The notes beneath the pieces were generated by a model. It was not told the DNA's origin. It did no database searches and saw nothing but the letters and a program-made list of their open reading frames with translations. A stretch of DNA of 58,632 nucleotides from Rubrivivax sp. (lineage in GTDB: Bacteria > Pseudomonadota > Gammaproteobacteria > Burkholderiales > Burkholderiaceae_C): positions 1-58,632 of the forward strand of contig JAJTDM010000014.1 of NCBI GenBank assembly GCA_021300575.1. The letters run 5' to 3'. The position numbers and the translations under genes were made by a program. Positions 7,954 through 17,526 of this stretch are shown one piece after another. The first letter of the stretch is position 1. Every line of letters starts with the position of its first letter.

Positions 7954-8447
7954 GCGGTCAAGGCTCCAAGGGATTGCGCGGCGCGCCGGGCCAGGGCCTC
8001 GGCCGGCTCGGTGATGTCCAGTTCCAGGGGCTGCTCGTCGGCCGAGGGCGGCTCCAGCGTCTGCAACTGGCTCTCCAGCAGGGTGGGGGGCATGTAATGC
8101 CCGCGACGCTGTGCCAGGCGCTCTTCCAGCACCGCCCGGTCCCCCCGGAGATGGACAAATCGCAGCGCAGGCACCACACAGCGCAACCGGTCACGGTAGC
8201 GGCGGCGAAGGGCCGAGCAGGAGGCCACAGCCCCTTCGGGTCGGCGAGCCAACTCGGCCGCCACGGCGTCCAGCCAGCCGGCGCGGTCTTCATCGGTCAG
8301 TGCGATGCCTGCGGCCATCAGCTCCACGTTGCGCGGCGGATGCAGCTCGTCACCCTCGATGAACGGCACCTCCAGGTGCCGGGCCAGCAGCCGGCCCACC
8401 GTGGTCTTGCCACAGCCACTGACGCCCATCACCACGACATGCGGCAT
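7950..8447 (-). CDS. gntK: Gluconokinase
   Basis: P-loop kinase, 165 aa, that phosphorylates D-gluconate to 6-phosphogluconate, feeding the Entner-Doudoroff or pentose phosphate routes. Walker A GVSGCGKTT (8-16) is followed by the gluconate-site signature EGDELHP (31-37) and an ALRRRYRD LID-like segment. Length matches GntK/IdnK. It lies between the importer ATPase gene (14 bp upstream) and idnO (4-nt overlap), so the importer and both enzymes are probably one operon transcribed leftward from about 12.8 kb. Confidence 0.92.
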   Translation of the reverse strand: MPHVVVMGVSGCGKTTVGRLLARHLEVPFIEGDELHPPRNVELMAAGIALTDEDRAGWLDAVAAELARRPEGAVASCSALRRRYRDRLRCVVPALRFVHLRGDRAVLEERLAQRRGHYMPPTLLESQLQTLEPPSADEQPLELDITEPAEALARRAAQSLGALTA

Positions 8448-8461
8448 GCGCCAGCCAACGT

Positions 8462-9511
<1,050 letters not shown>

Positions 9512-9527
9512 GTGAGGAAAACTCCGA

Positions 9528-10370
9528 TCAGCTCTTCACGGCGCCGGCCGTCAGGCCCGTCACCATGTAGCGCTTGAAGGCGTAGTAGATGGCTGCCGGC
9601 GGCAGCGCATAGACCAGGCCCGTGGCCATGAGAAGCTCCCAAGGAGAGTCGTCCGCCGCCAGGAAATTTCCCAGTGCCACCGCCAGCGTCAGGTCCGTCT
9701 CCTTGGACAGCAACAGGAATCCGTAGAGGTACTCGTTCCACGCAAGCAGTAACGAATACGTGCCCACGGCCACGAGAGACGGCACCATCAGCGGCACATA
9801 AACCAGCCGGAACAACTGCAGCGGGGACGCTCCGTCGATGCGCGCGGCTTCATCCAGTTCCCAGGGAAGTTTGTCGCTGGCCTGCTTGAGCACCCAGATG
9901 CAGTAGGGCGACGCGATGGTGACCATCGCCAGAACCAGCGACCACTTGCTGTTGAGCAGGCCGTAGTTGGCCATGGTCTTGTACATGGGCACGGCCAGAA
10001 AGGCTGCCGGAATGAAGTAGGTGAACAAGGCCATGTTCATGACCGTGCGTCCGCCCTTGACCTTCAGCCGGCTGATCGCGAAGGCTGCACAGGTGGCCAC
10101 GAACAAGGTGATCGCCCCCACGGCCAGCGCGATCATCAGCGAATTGCCCAGTTGCACCCAGAAGTGGTTCAGGTAGAAATGCTTCTGCTGGAAGACAGTG
10201 TCGAAATTCTGCAGCGTGGGGTTCTCAGGCCACAAGCGGCCACTGGTGGCCTTGTCGCGCTCCGAGATGGCAAAGAGCATGAGGTGGTAGACGGGAATCA
10301 GCGTCCACAGCGCCACGGGAATGCCCACCAGCAACAGACGGGCCTCGTCGATGATCTTGCGTGTTTTCAT
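9528..10370 (-). CDS. Carbohydrate ABC transporter permease, MalG type
   Basis: Inner-membrane permease of 280 aa with about six hydrophobic spans, the first at 12-34. The cytoplasmic coupling loop has the EAA motif [14 protein letters not shown] (174-187), which contacts the ATPase. CUT1-family second permease; it follows the MalF-type permease by 10 bp and precedes the ATPase by 16 bp. It ends in [12 protein letters not shown], the common C-terminus of this family. Confidence 0.93.
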   Translation of the reverse strand: MKTRKIIDEARLLLVGIPVALWTLIPVYHLMLFAISERDKATSGRLWPENPTLQNFDTVFQQKHFYLNHFWVQLGNSLMIALAVGAITLFVATCAAFAISRLKVKGGRTVMNMALFTYFIPAAFLAVPMYKTMANYGLLNSKWSLVLAMVTIASPYCIWVLKQASDKLPWELDEAARIDGASPLQLFRLVYVPLMVPSLVAVGTYSLLLAWNEYLYGFLLLSKETDLTLAVALGNFLAADDSPWELLMATGLVYALPPAAIYYAFKRYMVTGLTAGAVKS

Positions 10371-10380
10371 CGCGCCCGCC

Positions 10381-11304
10381 TCACTTGCTGAGCCGCTTCA
10401 TCATGATGTAGACCAAAGGCAGCACCAGCGGCAGGGCCACGACGATGGAAGCCATCGCAAGTTCGATCTGGTCCAGACGCAGGTACCGAATGCCCAGCGT
10501 GGCCAGCACATGTGTCAGGTCAGCCGGACCACCGCCCGTCAGCAGATACACGCTGTTGAAGTCACCCAGCGTCCAGATCATGGACAAAAGGGTGGAGGTC
10601 AGGTACAGGCCGCGCATCGACGGCCAGGTGATGTGGCGAAACTTCTGCCATCGGGTGGCACCGTCCACCGACGCGGCTTCGTACTGTTCTGTCGGGATGG
10701 CCATGCGCCCGGCCAGCAGAATGAGGGTCCAGAAGGGCAAGGACTTCCAGATGTGCATGAGCATGGCGAAGATCATCGCCAGCGTGGGGTCGTTCAGCCA
10801 GTTAGGGCCGTCCAGGCCGGTCAGCCGAAAGTAGGTCATGTTGATAACGCCCCACTCCGGGTTCAGCATGAAGCGCACCGACAAGATGGTGGGGATGGAC
10901 GGCACCGCCCAGGGCAGGATGAACAGCACCGACAAGGCCTTGATCCACCAGCGGGTGTGGATGAAAAAGCCGGACAGGGCCAGCGCCAGCACCATCTTCA
11001 GGTTGACGGCCACCAGCAGGAACACCACGGTGTTGATGGCGGTGCGAAAGAAGATGGGATCGTCGAACAACTTGACGTAGTTCTGGGGGTCGCGCGCCAG
11101 CCACAGGCCATACCCCACCGGGTACAGCACGAACCCGATGAAGACCACCAGGTAGGGCAGCACGAGAACGCGGCCCCAGAATTGCCAAGGGTTGGCTCCT
11201 GAGGATGCGACGGCGACTGGAGGAGCGTTCAAGGCGGTCAGTAAAGTGCAAGTCGGCAACGCTCCCGGGGTCCGGCGCAAGGCCGGAACCCACGGGAGTT
11301 GCAT
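10381..11304 (-). CDS. Carbohydrate ABC transporter permease, MalF type
   Basis: Inner-membrane permease, 307 aa from the first ATG, with six hydrophobic spans from about residue 44 and an EAA loop EAASVDGATRWQKF (209-222). The first roughly 35 residues (Pro/Arg-rich) are not typical, and no Shine-Dalgarno precedes the ATG at 11304, so the true start may lie downstream, around residues 26-36. It is preceded by the solute-binding protein gene (54 bp gap) and followed by the MalG-type partner. Confidence 0.9.
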   Translation of the reverse strand: MQLPWVPALRRTPGALPTCTLLTALNAPPVAVASSGANPWQFWGRVLVLPYLVVFIGFVLYPVGYGLWLARDPQNYVKLFDDPIFFRTAINTVVFLLVAVNLKMVLALALSGFFIHTRWWIKALSVLFILPWAVPSIPTILSVRFMLNPEWGVINMTYFRLTGLDGPNWLNDPTLAMIFAMLMHIWKSLPFWTLILLAGRMAIPTEQYEAASVDGATRWQKFRHITWPSMRGLYLTSTLLSMIWTLGDFNSVYLLTGGGPADLTHVLATLGIRYLRLDQIELAMASIVVALPLVLPLVYIMMKRLSK

Positions 11305-11358
11305 GACAAGGGGTGGCGCACGGAGCCGCGCGTCAAGCGCGGCCCCAAGCGGTTGCCG

Positions 11359-12738
11359 TCAGTTGGCAGCGACAGTCTTGATGCGCGCGATCATTTCATC
11401 CACCGCTCGCTCGGTGGTCCACTTCTCGCTGAGCACCCGATTCATCGCCTTGGCCCACACGTTTTCGTTGTTCAGGGTGGTGAACTTGTAGTTCTTCGTG
11501 AACTCGAAAGGCGTGGTGCCGGCCATGAACTGGTTGTACACGGCCAGGCGGTGGGAATCACTCTTCCAGAAGGGACTCTGCTGACCCGCCTTGGTGACCG
11601 GGAACCAGCGGCCCAGCGCGCCTTCGACATAGGGCGTCAGGTTGGCATCGTCCAGCATGAAGGCCACGAACTTCTTGGCTGCCTCCTTGTTCTTGGCATC
11701 CTTGAAGATGACCCCCGTCTTCACCGCGGCACGGTAGACCATCTTCGAGCCATCGGGCTTTGCCGGGAAGCCGGCGGTGGCGATGTTTTGCTCGTAGTTC
11801 TTCTTGGCGGTTTCGCGCTGGGCTGGCGTGAGCGACTGGTTGTTCATGTCGTCAAACCACTTGGCGGCAATCGAGATCGTCGCGTTGTGGGTCAACACGA
11901 TGGTCTTGTTGTGGAAGGCGACGTTGTTGTCCGGGTCCTTCCAGTTGGTGGAAGATGGTGGCGTGCATCCCTTGCCGTACACCCAGGTGTAGTCGTTGAT
12001 GGCGTTGATCAAGCCCTGGCGCACGGCCGGATCGTCCACCAGCACCTTGCCGGAATCGCTGACCAACGTGACGTTGTAGGCGTCCATGAAGGTCAGGAAC
12101 GAGTAGAACGCGTCAGAAGAATCCACACCCATCGGAAAGCCGGTGCCGAACGCACGGTTGCCGGTCTTCTGTCGGTAGGCAGGTTGCACCTTGTCGCACC
12201 AGAAGCTCCAGTACTCCTTCCACGTCTTGGGAATGTCGCTTTCCTTGAAGCCCGCATCCGACAGCATGTCCTTCCAGTACTGGATGTGCATGGTCTGCTG
12301 CTTGACGGGGTAGGCGTAGTAAGCCCGCTTCTGCGCCGCGTTGTTGTACAGGAAGGTGGTGGACAGCGCGCGCGGCTCGAACTTGCTGCGCAGCGGGTCC
12401 ATCACGCTGGACACATCCTCCAGCTTGCCTTCGTAGGCCCACTTGGCCGTGACCTGGAAGTCGAACACGTCTCCGTAGGCCACGTCGGGCGGGTTATTGG
12501 CGTCCAGCGCAGCCACGACCTTGGGAATGGCTTCCTGAGGCGCGTAGAGCGAAAGGTCGATCTTGATCTTCGGATTCTTGGCCTCGAACTTCTTGATGGC
12601 GGCAAAGAGGGCGTCGTCCTCGGCCTTGTAGAAGCCCTTGGCCCACCAAACGGTGAGCTTTTCCTGTGCAGCCACCGGGCCTACCGCCAACAGGGCTGCG
12701 CCCGCGATAGCGGTCGTGATCCAAGTCTTGAATTTCAT
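11359..12738 (-). CDS. ABC transporter extracellular solute-binding protein
   Basis: Periplasmic sugar-binding protein (family 1, CUT1), 459 aa, that delivers ligand to the permeases encoded next. ATG 12738 is chosen because AGGAG lies 9 nt upstream and it starts directly with a signal peptide, MKFKTWITTAIAGAALLAVG, with likely cleavage after VAA at 24. A longer in-frame start at 12831 would bury this signal. The mature protein has the KLTVWWAKGFYKAED start and many Trp/Tyr residues, consistent with polyol or sugar ligands. First gene of the importer operon; the 21-bp palindrome at 12791-12811 is 53 bp upstream. Confidence 0.93.
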   Translation of the reverse strand: MKFKTWITTAIAGAALLAVGPVAAQEKLTVWWAKGFYKAEDDALFAAIKKFEAKNPKIKIDLSLYAPQEAIPKVVAALDANNPPDVAYGDVFDFQVTAKWAYEGKLEDVSSVMDPLRSKFEPRALSTTFLYNNAAQKRAYYAYPVKQQTMHIQYWKDMLSDAGFKESDIPKTWKEYWSFWCDKVQPAYRQKTGNRAFGTGFPMGVDSSDAFYSFLTFMDAYNVTLVSDSGKVLVDDPAVRQGLINAINDYTWVYGKGCTPPSSTNWKDPDNNVAFHNKTIVLTHNATISIAAKWFDDMNNQSLTPAQRETAKKNYEQNIATAGFPAKPDGSKMVYRAAVKTGVIFKDAKNKEAAKKFVAFMLDDANLTPYVEGALGRWFPVTKAGQQSPFWKSDSHRLAVYNQFMAGTTPFEFTKNYKFTTLNNENVWAKAMNRVLSEKWTTERAVDEMIARIKTVAAN

Positions 12739-12790
12739 GCGAAACGTCTCCTGAAGTACGGTAATGGGTGCGTGGGTCTGTTCCCCGCCT

Positions 12791-12811
12791 GCCAATCGTA
12801 TGACGATTGGC
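12791..12811. promoter_or_regulatory. FadR-subfamily (GntR) operator palindrome
   Basis: Perfect inverted repeat: arms GCCAATCGT and ACGATTGGC around ATG. The centre TCGTATGACGA fits the FadR/LldR-type consensus TnGTnnnACnA. Twelve bases (GTATGACGATTG, 12798-12809) recur exactly, on the other strand, at 13867-13878. It lies 53 bp upstream of the importer operon start codon, in the right place to control transcription. Which regulator binds is unknown; the only GntR-type gene in the window (5984-6727) has lost its N-terminus. Confidence 0.75.
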
Positions 12812-12875
12812 GAACCCGCCGATACGGACAAACCCGGAAAGAGCCCTGAGGATCAGCCTGGGTCGACGCCTTGAC

Positions 12876-13829
12876 TCATGCCTGCGCACACTCCGGCACA
12901 GGCGTAAGCACGGGCCGTCCGGCGAAATGCTCGCGCAGGTTACCGAAGGCCAGGTCGGCCATGGCCTGACGGGTCTGGCCGGTGGCGCTGCCGATGTGGG
13001 GCACCAGCACCACCTGCGGCAGGTCGATGAGGCGCTGCGGCACGCGGGGCTCGTCCTCGAAGACGTCCAGCGCCGCACCGCCGATCACGCCGGCCTCCAG
13101 GGCCTCGATCAGCGCCACCTCGTCCACCACGGAGCCGCGTGCCACGTTCACGAGGATGCCCTTGGGCCCCAGGGCCTGCAGCACCTGCGCGTTCACCAGG
13201 TGTCGCGTGCCCGCCCCGCCCGGGGTGATGAGCACCAGGAAGTCGCTGTCGCGCGCCAGGCTCAGCAGGTCGGCGTGGTACGCATAGGGCACCCCGACCT
13301 TGGGCGAGCGCGTGTGATAGGCGATCTGCATGCCGAAGGCCTGCGCACGCTGGGCAATCGCCTGCCCGATGCGGCCCATGCCCACCAGGCCCAACCGGGC
13401 CCCGGACATCTTGCGTGCCAGCGGCATGGGACCCTTCAGCCACTGGCCTGAGCGCACGTAGCGTTCGGCCGCGGGCAGCTGCCGCGCGGCGCAGAGCATC
13501 AGACCGATGGCCAGGTCCGCGACATCGTCGTTCAGCACATTGGGCGTGTGGGTGACCGTGACGCCGCGCGCCTTGGCGGCCGCAACGTCAACGCCGTCAT
13601 AGCCCACGCCCATGATTGAGATCAACTCCAGCGCAGGCAGTTGGGCCATCAGCTCGGCGCTGACTTTGGAATCGCCGCTGCCGGCCACGGCACGTACCAA
13701 CGGCGCTACCTTGGCAAACGCAGCAGGGTCGGTTTCATGCAACGGGTCGTGGAACTGATAAGCCGCAGAAAGCTGCGCGGCATAGAGCGGCGACAGCTTG
13801 GCCGCAGCAAGCACATGGAGGTCGGACAC
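12876..13829 (-). CDS. 2-hydroxyacid dehydrogenase (D-isomer specific, GhrB/hydroxypyruvate reductase-like)
   Basis: NAD(P)-dependent oxidoreductase, 317 aa, interconverting 2-keto and D-2-hydroxy acids such as glyoxylate/glycolate or hydroxypyruvate/glycerate. Rossmann motif GMGRIG (150-155); catalytic R231 (VARGS), E260 (FEDEP) and H278 (PHIGSAT) are present. Substrate loop MGVGYDGVD (73-81). Divergent from the IlvD/Edd dehydratase across 102 bp that contain a copy of the operator. It could process the C2/C3 hydroxy or keto acid released by sugar-acid cleavage; this is inference. Confidence 0.88.
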   Translation of the reverse strand: MSDLHVLAAAKLSPLYAAQLSAAYQFHDPLHETDPAAFAKVAPLVRAVAGSGDSKVSAELMAQLPALELISIMGVGYDGVDVAAAKARGVTVTHTPNVLNDDVADLAIGLMLCAARQLPAAERYVRSGQWLKGPMPLARKMSGARLGLVGMGRIGQAIAQRAQAFGMQIAYHTRSPKVGVPYAYHADLLSLARDSDFLVLITPGGAGTRHLVNAQVLQALGPKGILVNVARGSVVDEVALIEALEAGVIGGAALDVFEDEPRVPQRLIDLPQVVLVPHIGSATGQTRQAMADLAFGNLREHFAGRPVLTPVPECAQA

Positions 13830-13866
13830 CGGGTATCTCCTCGGCCTTGAGGCCTGTTCTGAGAGT

Positions 13867-13880
13867 CAATCGTCATACCA
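13867..13880. promoter_or_regulatory. Second FadR-subfamily operator in divergent promoter
   Basis: TCGTCATACCA (13870-13880) fits TnGTnnnACnA. Read on the minus strand, GTATGACGATTG (13878-13867) is identical over 12 bases to the palindrome at 12791-12811. It lies between the divergent 2-hydroxyacid dehydrogenase (start 13829) and dehydratase (start 13932) genes and could regulate both. Confidence 0.65.
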
Positions 13881-13931
13881 TAATAGGTTCATCCTGATGC
13901 ACCACTCCTACGGGAAAGCGAGAACACCACG

Positions 13932-15677
13932 ATGAGCGACGACGCCAGCAAGCCGAAGAAGAAACCCGCCGAGCTGCGCAGTCAGCAATGGTTCGGCCGC
14001 CAGGACCGTGACGGTTTCGCCTACCGCTCCTGGGTCAAGGGCAAGGGCATTCCGCACGACCAGTTCGACGGACGTCCCGTCATCGGCATCTGCAACACCT
14101 TCAGTGAGCTGACCCCCTGCAACTCGCACTTCCGCACCTTGGCGGAGCAGGTCAAGATCGGCGTGTACGAAGCGGGCGGCTTTCCGCTGGAGTTCCCGGT
14201 GATGTCGCTGGGCGAGACCCTGCTGCGCCCCACCGCCATGCTGTACCGCAACCTGGCGAGCATGGACGTGGAGGAAAGCATCCGCGGCAACCCCATTGAC
14301 GGCGTGGTGCTGCTGATGGGTTGCGACAAGACCACGCCCGCCTTGCTGATGGGCGCCTCCAGTTGCGACCTGCCCACCATTGGCGTGTCGGGCGGGCCCA
14401 TGCTCAACGGCAAGTGGCGCGGTCAGGAACTGGGCTCAGGCACGGGCGTGTGGAGCATGAGCGAGCAGGTGCGCGCCGGCACCCTCAAGCTGGAAGACTT
14501 CTTCGAGGCCGAGAGCTGCATGCACCGCAGCCATGGCCACTGCATGACCATGGGAACGGCCAGCACCATGGCCTCCATGGTGGAGGCGCTCGGCATGGGC
14601 CTGCCGGGCAATGCCGCCTTCCCGGCCGTGGACGGCCGGCGCAACGTGATCGCCCGCAACGCCGGGCGGCGCATCGTGGAGATGGTGCACCAGGACTACA
14701 AGATCTCGCAGATCCTGACGCGAGAGGCCTTCGAGAATGCCATCCGCACCCTGGCGGCCATCGGCGGCAGCACCAACGCGGTGATCCACCTCATCGCCAT
14801 CGCCCGGCGCATCGGCGTGCAACTGACCGTGGACGATTTCGAGCGCCTGGGCAGTGAGCTGCCCTGCCTGGTGAACCTGCAGCCCAGCGGCAAGTACCTG
14901 ATGGAGGACTTCTGCTACGCAGGCGGCCTGCCGGTGGTGATGAAGGAGATTGCCCACCTGCTGCACACCGACCATGTCACGGTCAGTGGCAAGACCGTGG
15001 CCGAGAACATCGCCTCGGCCGAGAACTACAACACCGATGTCATCAAGCCCTTCGCCCAGCCCTTCAAGGAGAAGGCCGGCATCGCCATCCTGCGCGGCAA
15101 TCTGGCGCCGCGCGGCGCGGTCATCAAGCCCAGCGCGGCCACGCCGGCGCTGATGGTGCACACCGGGCGTGCCGTGGTGTTCGAGGACAGCGACGACTTC
15201 CACCGCCGCATCGACGACGAGAACCTGGACGTCGACGAGACCTGCATCCTGGTGCTGAAGAACTGCGGCCCCAAGGGCTACCCCGGCATGGCCGAGGTGG
15301 GCAACATGCCGCTGCCACCCAAGGTGCTGCGCAAGGGCATCACCGACATGGTGCGCATCAGCGACGCCCGCATGAGCGGAACCGCCTACGGCACCGTGGT
15401 GCTGCACACCTCGCCCGAGGCCGCTGCCGGCGGCCCGCTGGCCCTGGTGAAGAACGGCGACCTCATCACCCTGGATGTGCCGGCCCGCAAGCTGCACCTG
15501 CACGTGGACGATGCCGAACTGGCGCAGCGCCAGACCTCCTGGGCCCCGCCCACCCCGCCCCTGGACAGCGGCTACTGGAAGCTCTACATCGACCACGTGC
15601 TGCAAGCCGACGAAGGCGCCGACCTCGACTTCCTGGTCGGCAAGCGCGGCGCGTTCGTGCCCAAGGACAACCATTGA
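13932..15677 (+). CDS. IlvD/Edd-family sugar-acid dehydratase (L-arabinonate/xylonate dehydratase-like)
   Basis: [2Fe-2S] dehydratase, 581 aa, that removes water from an aldonic acid to give a 2-keto-3-deoxy acid. The cluster cysteines are C63 (TPCNSH), C131 (GCDKT) and C204 (GHCMTMG), with K133 beside C131. They are spaced as in characterised L-arabinonate dehydratases and sit four residues further on. Full family length. Not dihydroxyacid dehydratase (IlvD itself), judging by the N-terminus (SQQWFGRQDRDGFAYRSW) and context. The exact sugar acid is undecided. Its stop codon sits inside a 14-bp perfect hairpin. First gene of a plus-strand unit. Confidence 0.88.
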   Translation: MSDDASKPKKKPAELRSQQWFGRQDRDGFAYRSWVKGKGIPHDQFDGRPVIGICNTFSELTPCNSHFRTLAEQVKIGVYEAGGFPLEFPVMSLGETLLRPTAMLYRNLASMDVEESIRGNPIDGVVLLMGCDKTTPALLMGASSCDLPTIGVSGGPMLNGKWRGQELGSGTGVWSMSEQVRAGTLKLEDFFEAESCMHRSHGHCMTMGTASTMASMVEALGMGLPGNAAFPAVDGRRNVIARNAGRRIVEMVHQDYKISQILTREAFENAIRTLAAIGGSTNAVIHLIAIARRIGVQLTVDDFERLGSELPCLVNLQPSGKYLMEDFCYAGGLPVVMKEIAHLLHTDHVTVSGKTVAENIASAENYNTDVIKPFAQPFKEKAGIAILRGNLAPRGAVIKPSAATPALMVHTGRAVVFEDSDDFHRRIDDENLDVDETCILVLKNCGPKGYPGMAEVGNMPLPPKVLRKGITDMVRISDARMSGTAYGTVVLHTSPEAAAGGPLALVKNGDLITLDVPARKLHLHVDDAELAQRQTSWAPPTPPLDSGYWKLYIDHVLQADEGADLDFLVGKRGAFVPKDNH

Positions 15678-15729
15678 GCCCCATGGGCTCAATGGTTGCG
15701 GCGAAGGCTGACTTGTCGCAGACAAGTCA
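15668..15729 (+). other. Two tandem perfect hairpins after the dehydratase gene
   Basis: Hairpin 1: 14-bp perfect arms 15668-15681 and 15685-15698, loop CAT; the stop codon (15675-15677) lies in its left arm. Hairpin 2: 9-bp perfect arms 15709-15717 and 15721-15729, loop GCA. No T-run follows either, so they are more likely RNA-stability or processing elements, or an attenuator, than a strong intrinsic terminator. The next gene starts at 15781 on the same strand. Confidence 0.6.
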
Positions 15730-15780
15730 AGGTGCGCAGCACCGGCCGAAGCCACAACCACCAAGAACAAGGAACCCTCC

Positions 15781-16530
15781 ATGTCCCGAATCGCTCTCGT
15801 CACCGGTGCCAGCAGCGGCATCGGAAAGGCCTGCGCCCTGGCGCTGCTGAAGGAAGGCTGGTCGGTGGTACTCACGGGCCGCCGTGAAGACGCCCTGAAG
15901 CAGGCCGTGGCTGAAGCCGGCGCGGATGGCGTGCGTGCCCTGCCCATCGCCTGCGACGTGGGCGACGAAGCCTCGGTGCAGGCGCTGTTCGCGCAGATCC
16001 GCCAGCACCACGGCCGCCTGGACCTGCTGTTCAACAACGCCGGCGTGTCCCCCCGGGCCACCACGCCCGACAACCTCTCGGGCGAGGAATGGCGCCAGGC
16101 CGTCAACGTCAACCTCAACGGCATGTTCTATTGCCTGTCCGCAGCCTTCAAGATGATGCGCGAGCAGCAGCCCATGGGCGGCCGCATCATCAACAACGGC
16201 TCCATCTCGGCCACCGCACCGCGGCCCGGGTCCATCGCCTACACCGCCACCAAGCATGCGGTGAGCGGCCTGACCAAGACCGCCTCGCTGGACGGCCGTC
16301 CCTTCGACATCGCCGTGGGCCAGATCGACATCGGCAACGTGGCCAGCGACATGACGGCCAAGATGGCCGTGGGCGTGCCGCAGGCTGACGGCAGCATCCG
16401 CCCGGAGCCGCGCATGGACATCTCTGCAGTAGTGGAAACCTTCATGGCGATGACGCGCCTGCCGCTGTCGGCCAACGTGCTGTTCACCACTGTGATGGCC
16501 ACCAAGATGCCCTTCGTGGGCCGCGGCTGA
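15781..16530 (+). CDS. SDR family oxidoreductase
   Basis: Short-chain dehydrogenase, 249 aa. TGASSGIG (8-15), NNAG (85-88), S141, Y154 and K158 (YTATK) are present. The C-terminus (LPLSANVLFTTVMATKMPFVGRG) is unlike the DGG ending of most SDRs and resembles a group of proteobacterial SDRs of unknown substrate. It lies 103 bp after the dehydratase, separated by two hairpins, and 73 bp before a beta-hydroxyacid dehydrogenase. A sugar-derived substrate is likely from context only. Confidence 0.85.
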   Translation: MSRIALVTGASSGIGKACALALLKEGWSVVLTGRREDALKQAVAEAGADGVRALPIACDVGDEASVQALFAQIRQHHGRLDLLFNNAGVSPRATTPDNLSGEEWRQAVNVNLNGMFYCLSAAFKMMREQQPMGGRIINNGSISATAPRPGSIAYTATKHAVSGLTKTASLDGRPFDIAVGQIDIGNVASDMTAKMAVGVPQADGSIRPEPRMDISAVVETFMAMTRLPLSANVLFTTVMATKMPFVGRG

Positions 16531-16603
16531 AGACCCACGCACCACCCGGGCCCACAACCACGCGTCAGGCAGGTTCAGGCGCCACACAAGAAGGAACATT
16601 CGA

Positions 16604-17500
16604 ATGGCACGCATCGGATTCATCGGCGCCAGCGGCCTCATGGGCCACGGCATGGCGCGCAACCTGCTGGCCAAGGGCCACAGCCTGACGCTCGCCGTGC
16701 ACCGCAACCGTGACCGCGTAGCCGACCTCCTGGCCGCCGGCGCCACGGAGGCCGCCAGCGCAAAGGACGTGGCAGCCGCGAGCGACCTTGTTTTCATCTG
16801 CGTGACGGGCTCGCCCCAGGTGGAAGCCAGCGTGGCGGGCCCCGCCGGCCTGCTGGCCGGCGCGCACGCCGGGCTGATGATCGTGGACTGCTCGACCAGC
16901 GAGCCCGATTCCACCGCCCGGCTTCGCGAGCAATGCGCCGCGCAGGGCGTACCCTTCATCGACGCGCCGCTGTCGCGCACACCGGTGGAGGCCGAGGCGG
17001 GCCGACTGAACGTGATGGTGGGTGCCGACAAGAGCGTGTTCGAGTGCCTGCAGCCCATCATCGCCTGCTTCGCCGAGAACATCTTCCACGTCGGCGGGCC
17101 GGGTGCGGGCCACACCATCAAGCTGCTGAACAACTTCATCGCCCAGGCAGTGTGCACGGCCACGGCTGAGGCCTTTGCCGTGGGGGAGCGTGCCGGGCTG
17201 GATCTGAAGGCGCTGGTGGACCTGATCTCGGTGGGCCCCGTCAACAGCGGCCTTTTCCAGGCCATGGCCAAGACGCTGCAAGGCCAGATGGACGGTCTGA
17301 AGTTCGAGCTCGACAACGCGCGCAAGGACGTGCGCTACTACACCCACCTGGCCGAGGGCCTGGCCATCCCCACCGTGATGGGTGAGGCGGTGCACCAGTC
17401 GCTGGCGCTGGCCAGCGCGCTGGGCCATGGAAAGAAGTTCGTGCCTTCGCTGGTGGAGGCGCAGGAGCAGCTGACGGGCGCCAGGATCGTGCCGCGCTGA
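16604..17500 (+). CDS. NAD(P)-dependent beta-hydroxyacid dehydrogenase (3-hydroxyisobutyrate/tartronate semialdehyde reductase family)
   Basis: 298 aa. N-terminal Rossmann motif GASGLMG (8-14; family GxxGxxG), substrate-binding DAPLSRTPVEAEAG (120-133) and catalytic K173 in GHTIKLLNNF. Family members include tartronate semialdehyde reductase (GarR/GlxR), 3-hydroxyisobutyrate dehydrogenase and L-threonate dehydrogenase (LtnD). The nearby DenD and sugar-acid dehydratases favour a sugar-acid or C3-semialdehyde substrate over valine catabolism. It follows the SDR by 73 bp and converges with the sensor kinase gene (26 bp gap). Confidence 0.86.
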   Translation: MARIGFIGASGLMGHGMARNLLAKGHSLTLAVHRNRDRVADLLAAGATEAASAKDVAAASDLVFICVTGSPQVEASVAGPAGLLAGAHAGLMIVDCSTSEPDSTARLREQCAAQGVPFIDAPLSRTPVEAEAGRLNVMVGADKSVFECLQPIIACFAENIFHVGGPGAGHTIKLLNNFIAQAVCTATAEAFAVGERAGLDLKALVDLISVGPVNSGLFQAMAKTLQGQMDGLKFELDNARKDVRYYTHLAEGLAIPTVMGEAVHQSLALASALGHGKKFVPSLVEAQEQLTGARIVPR

Positions 17501-17526
17501 ACGCCGCACCGGGGGGCCACCGGCCC

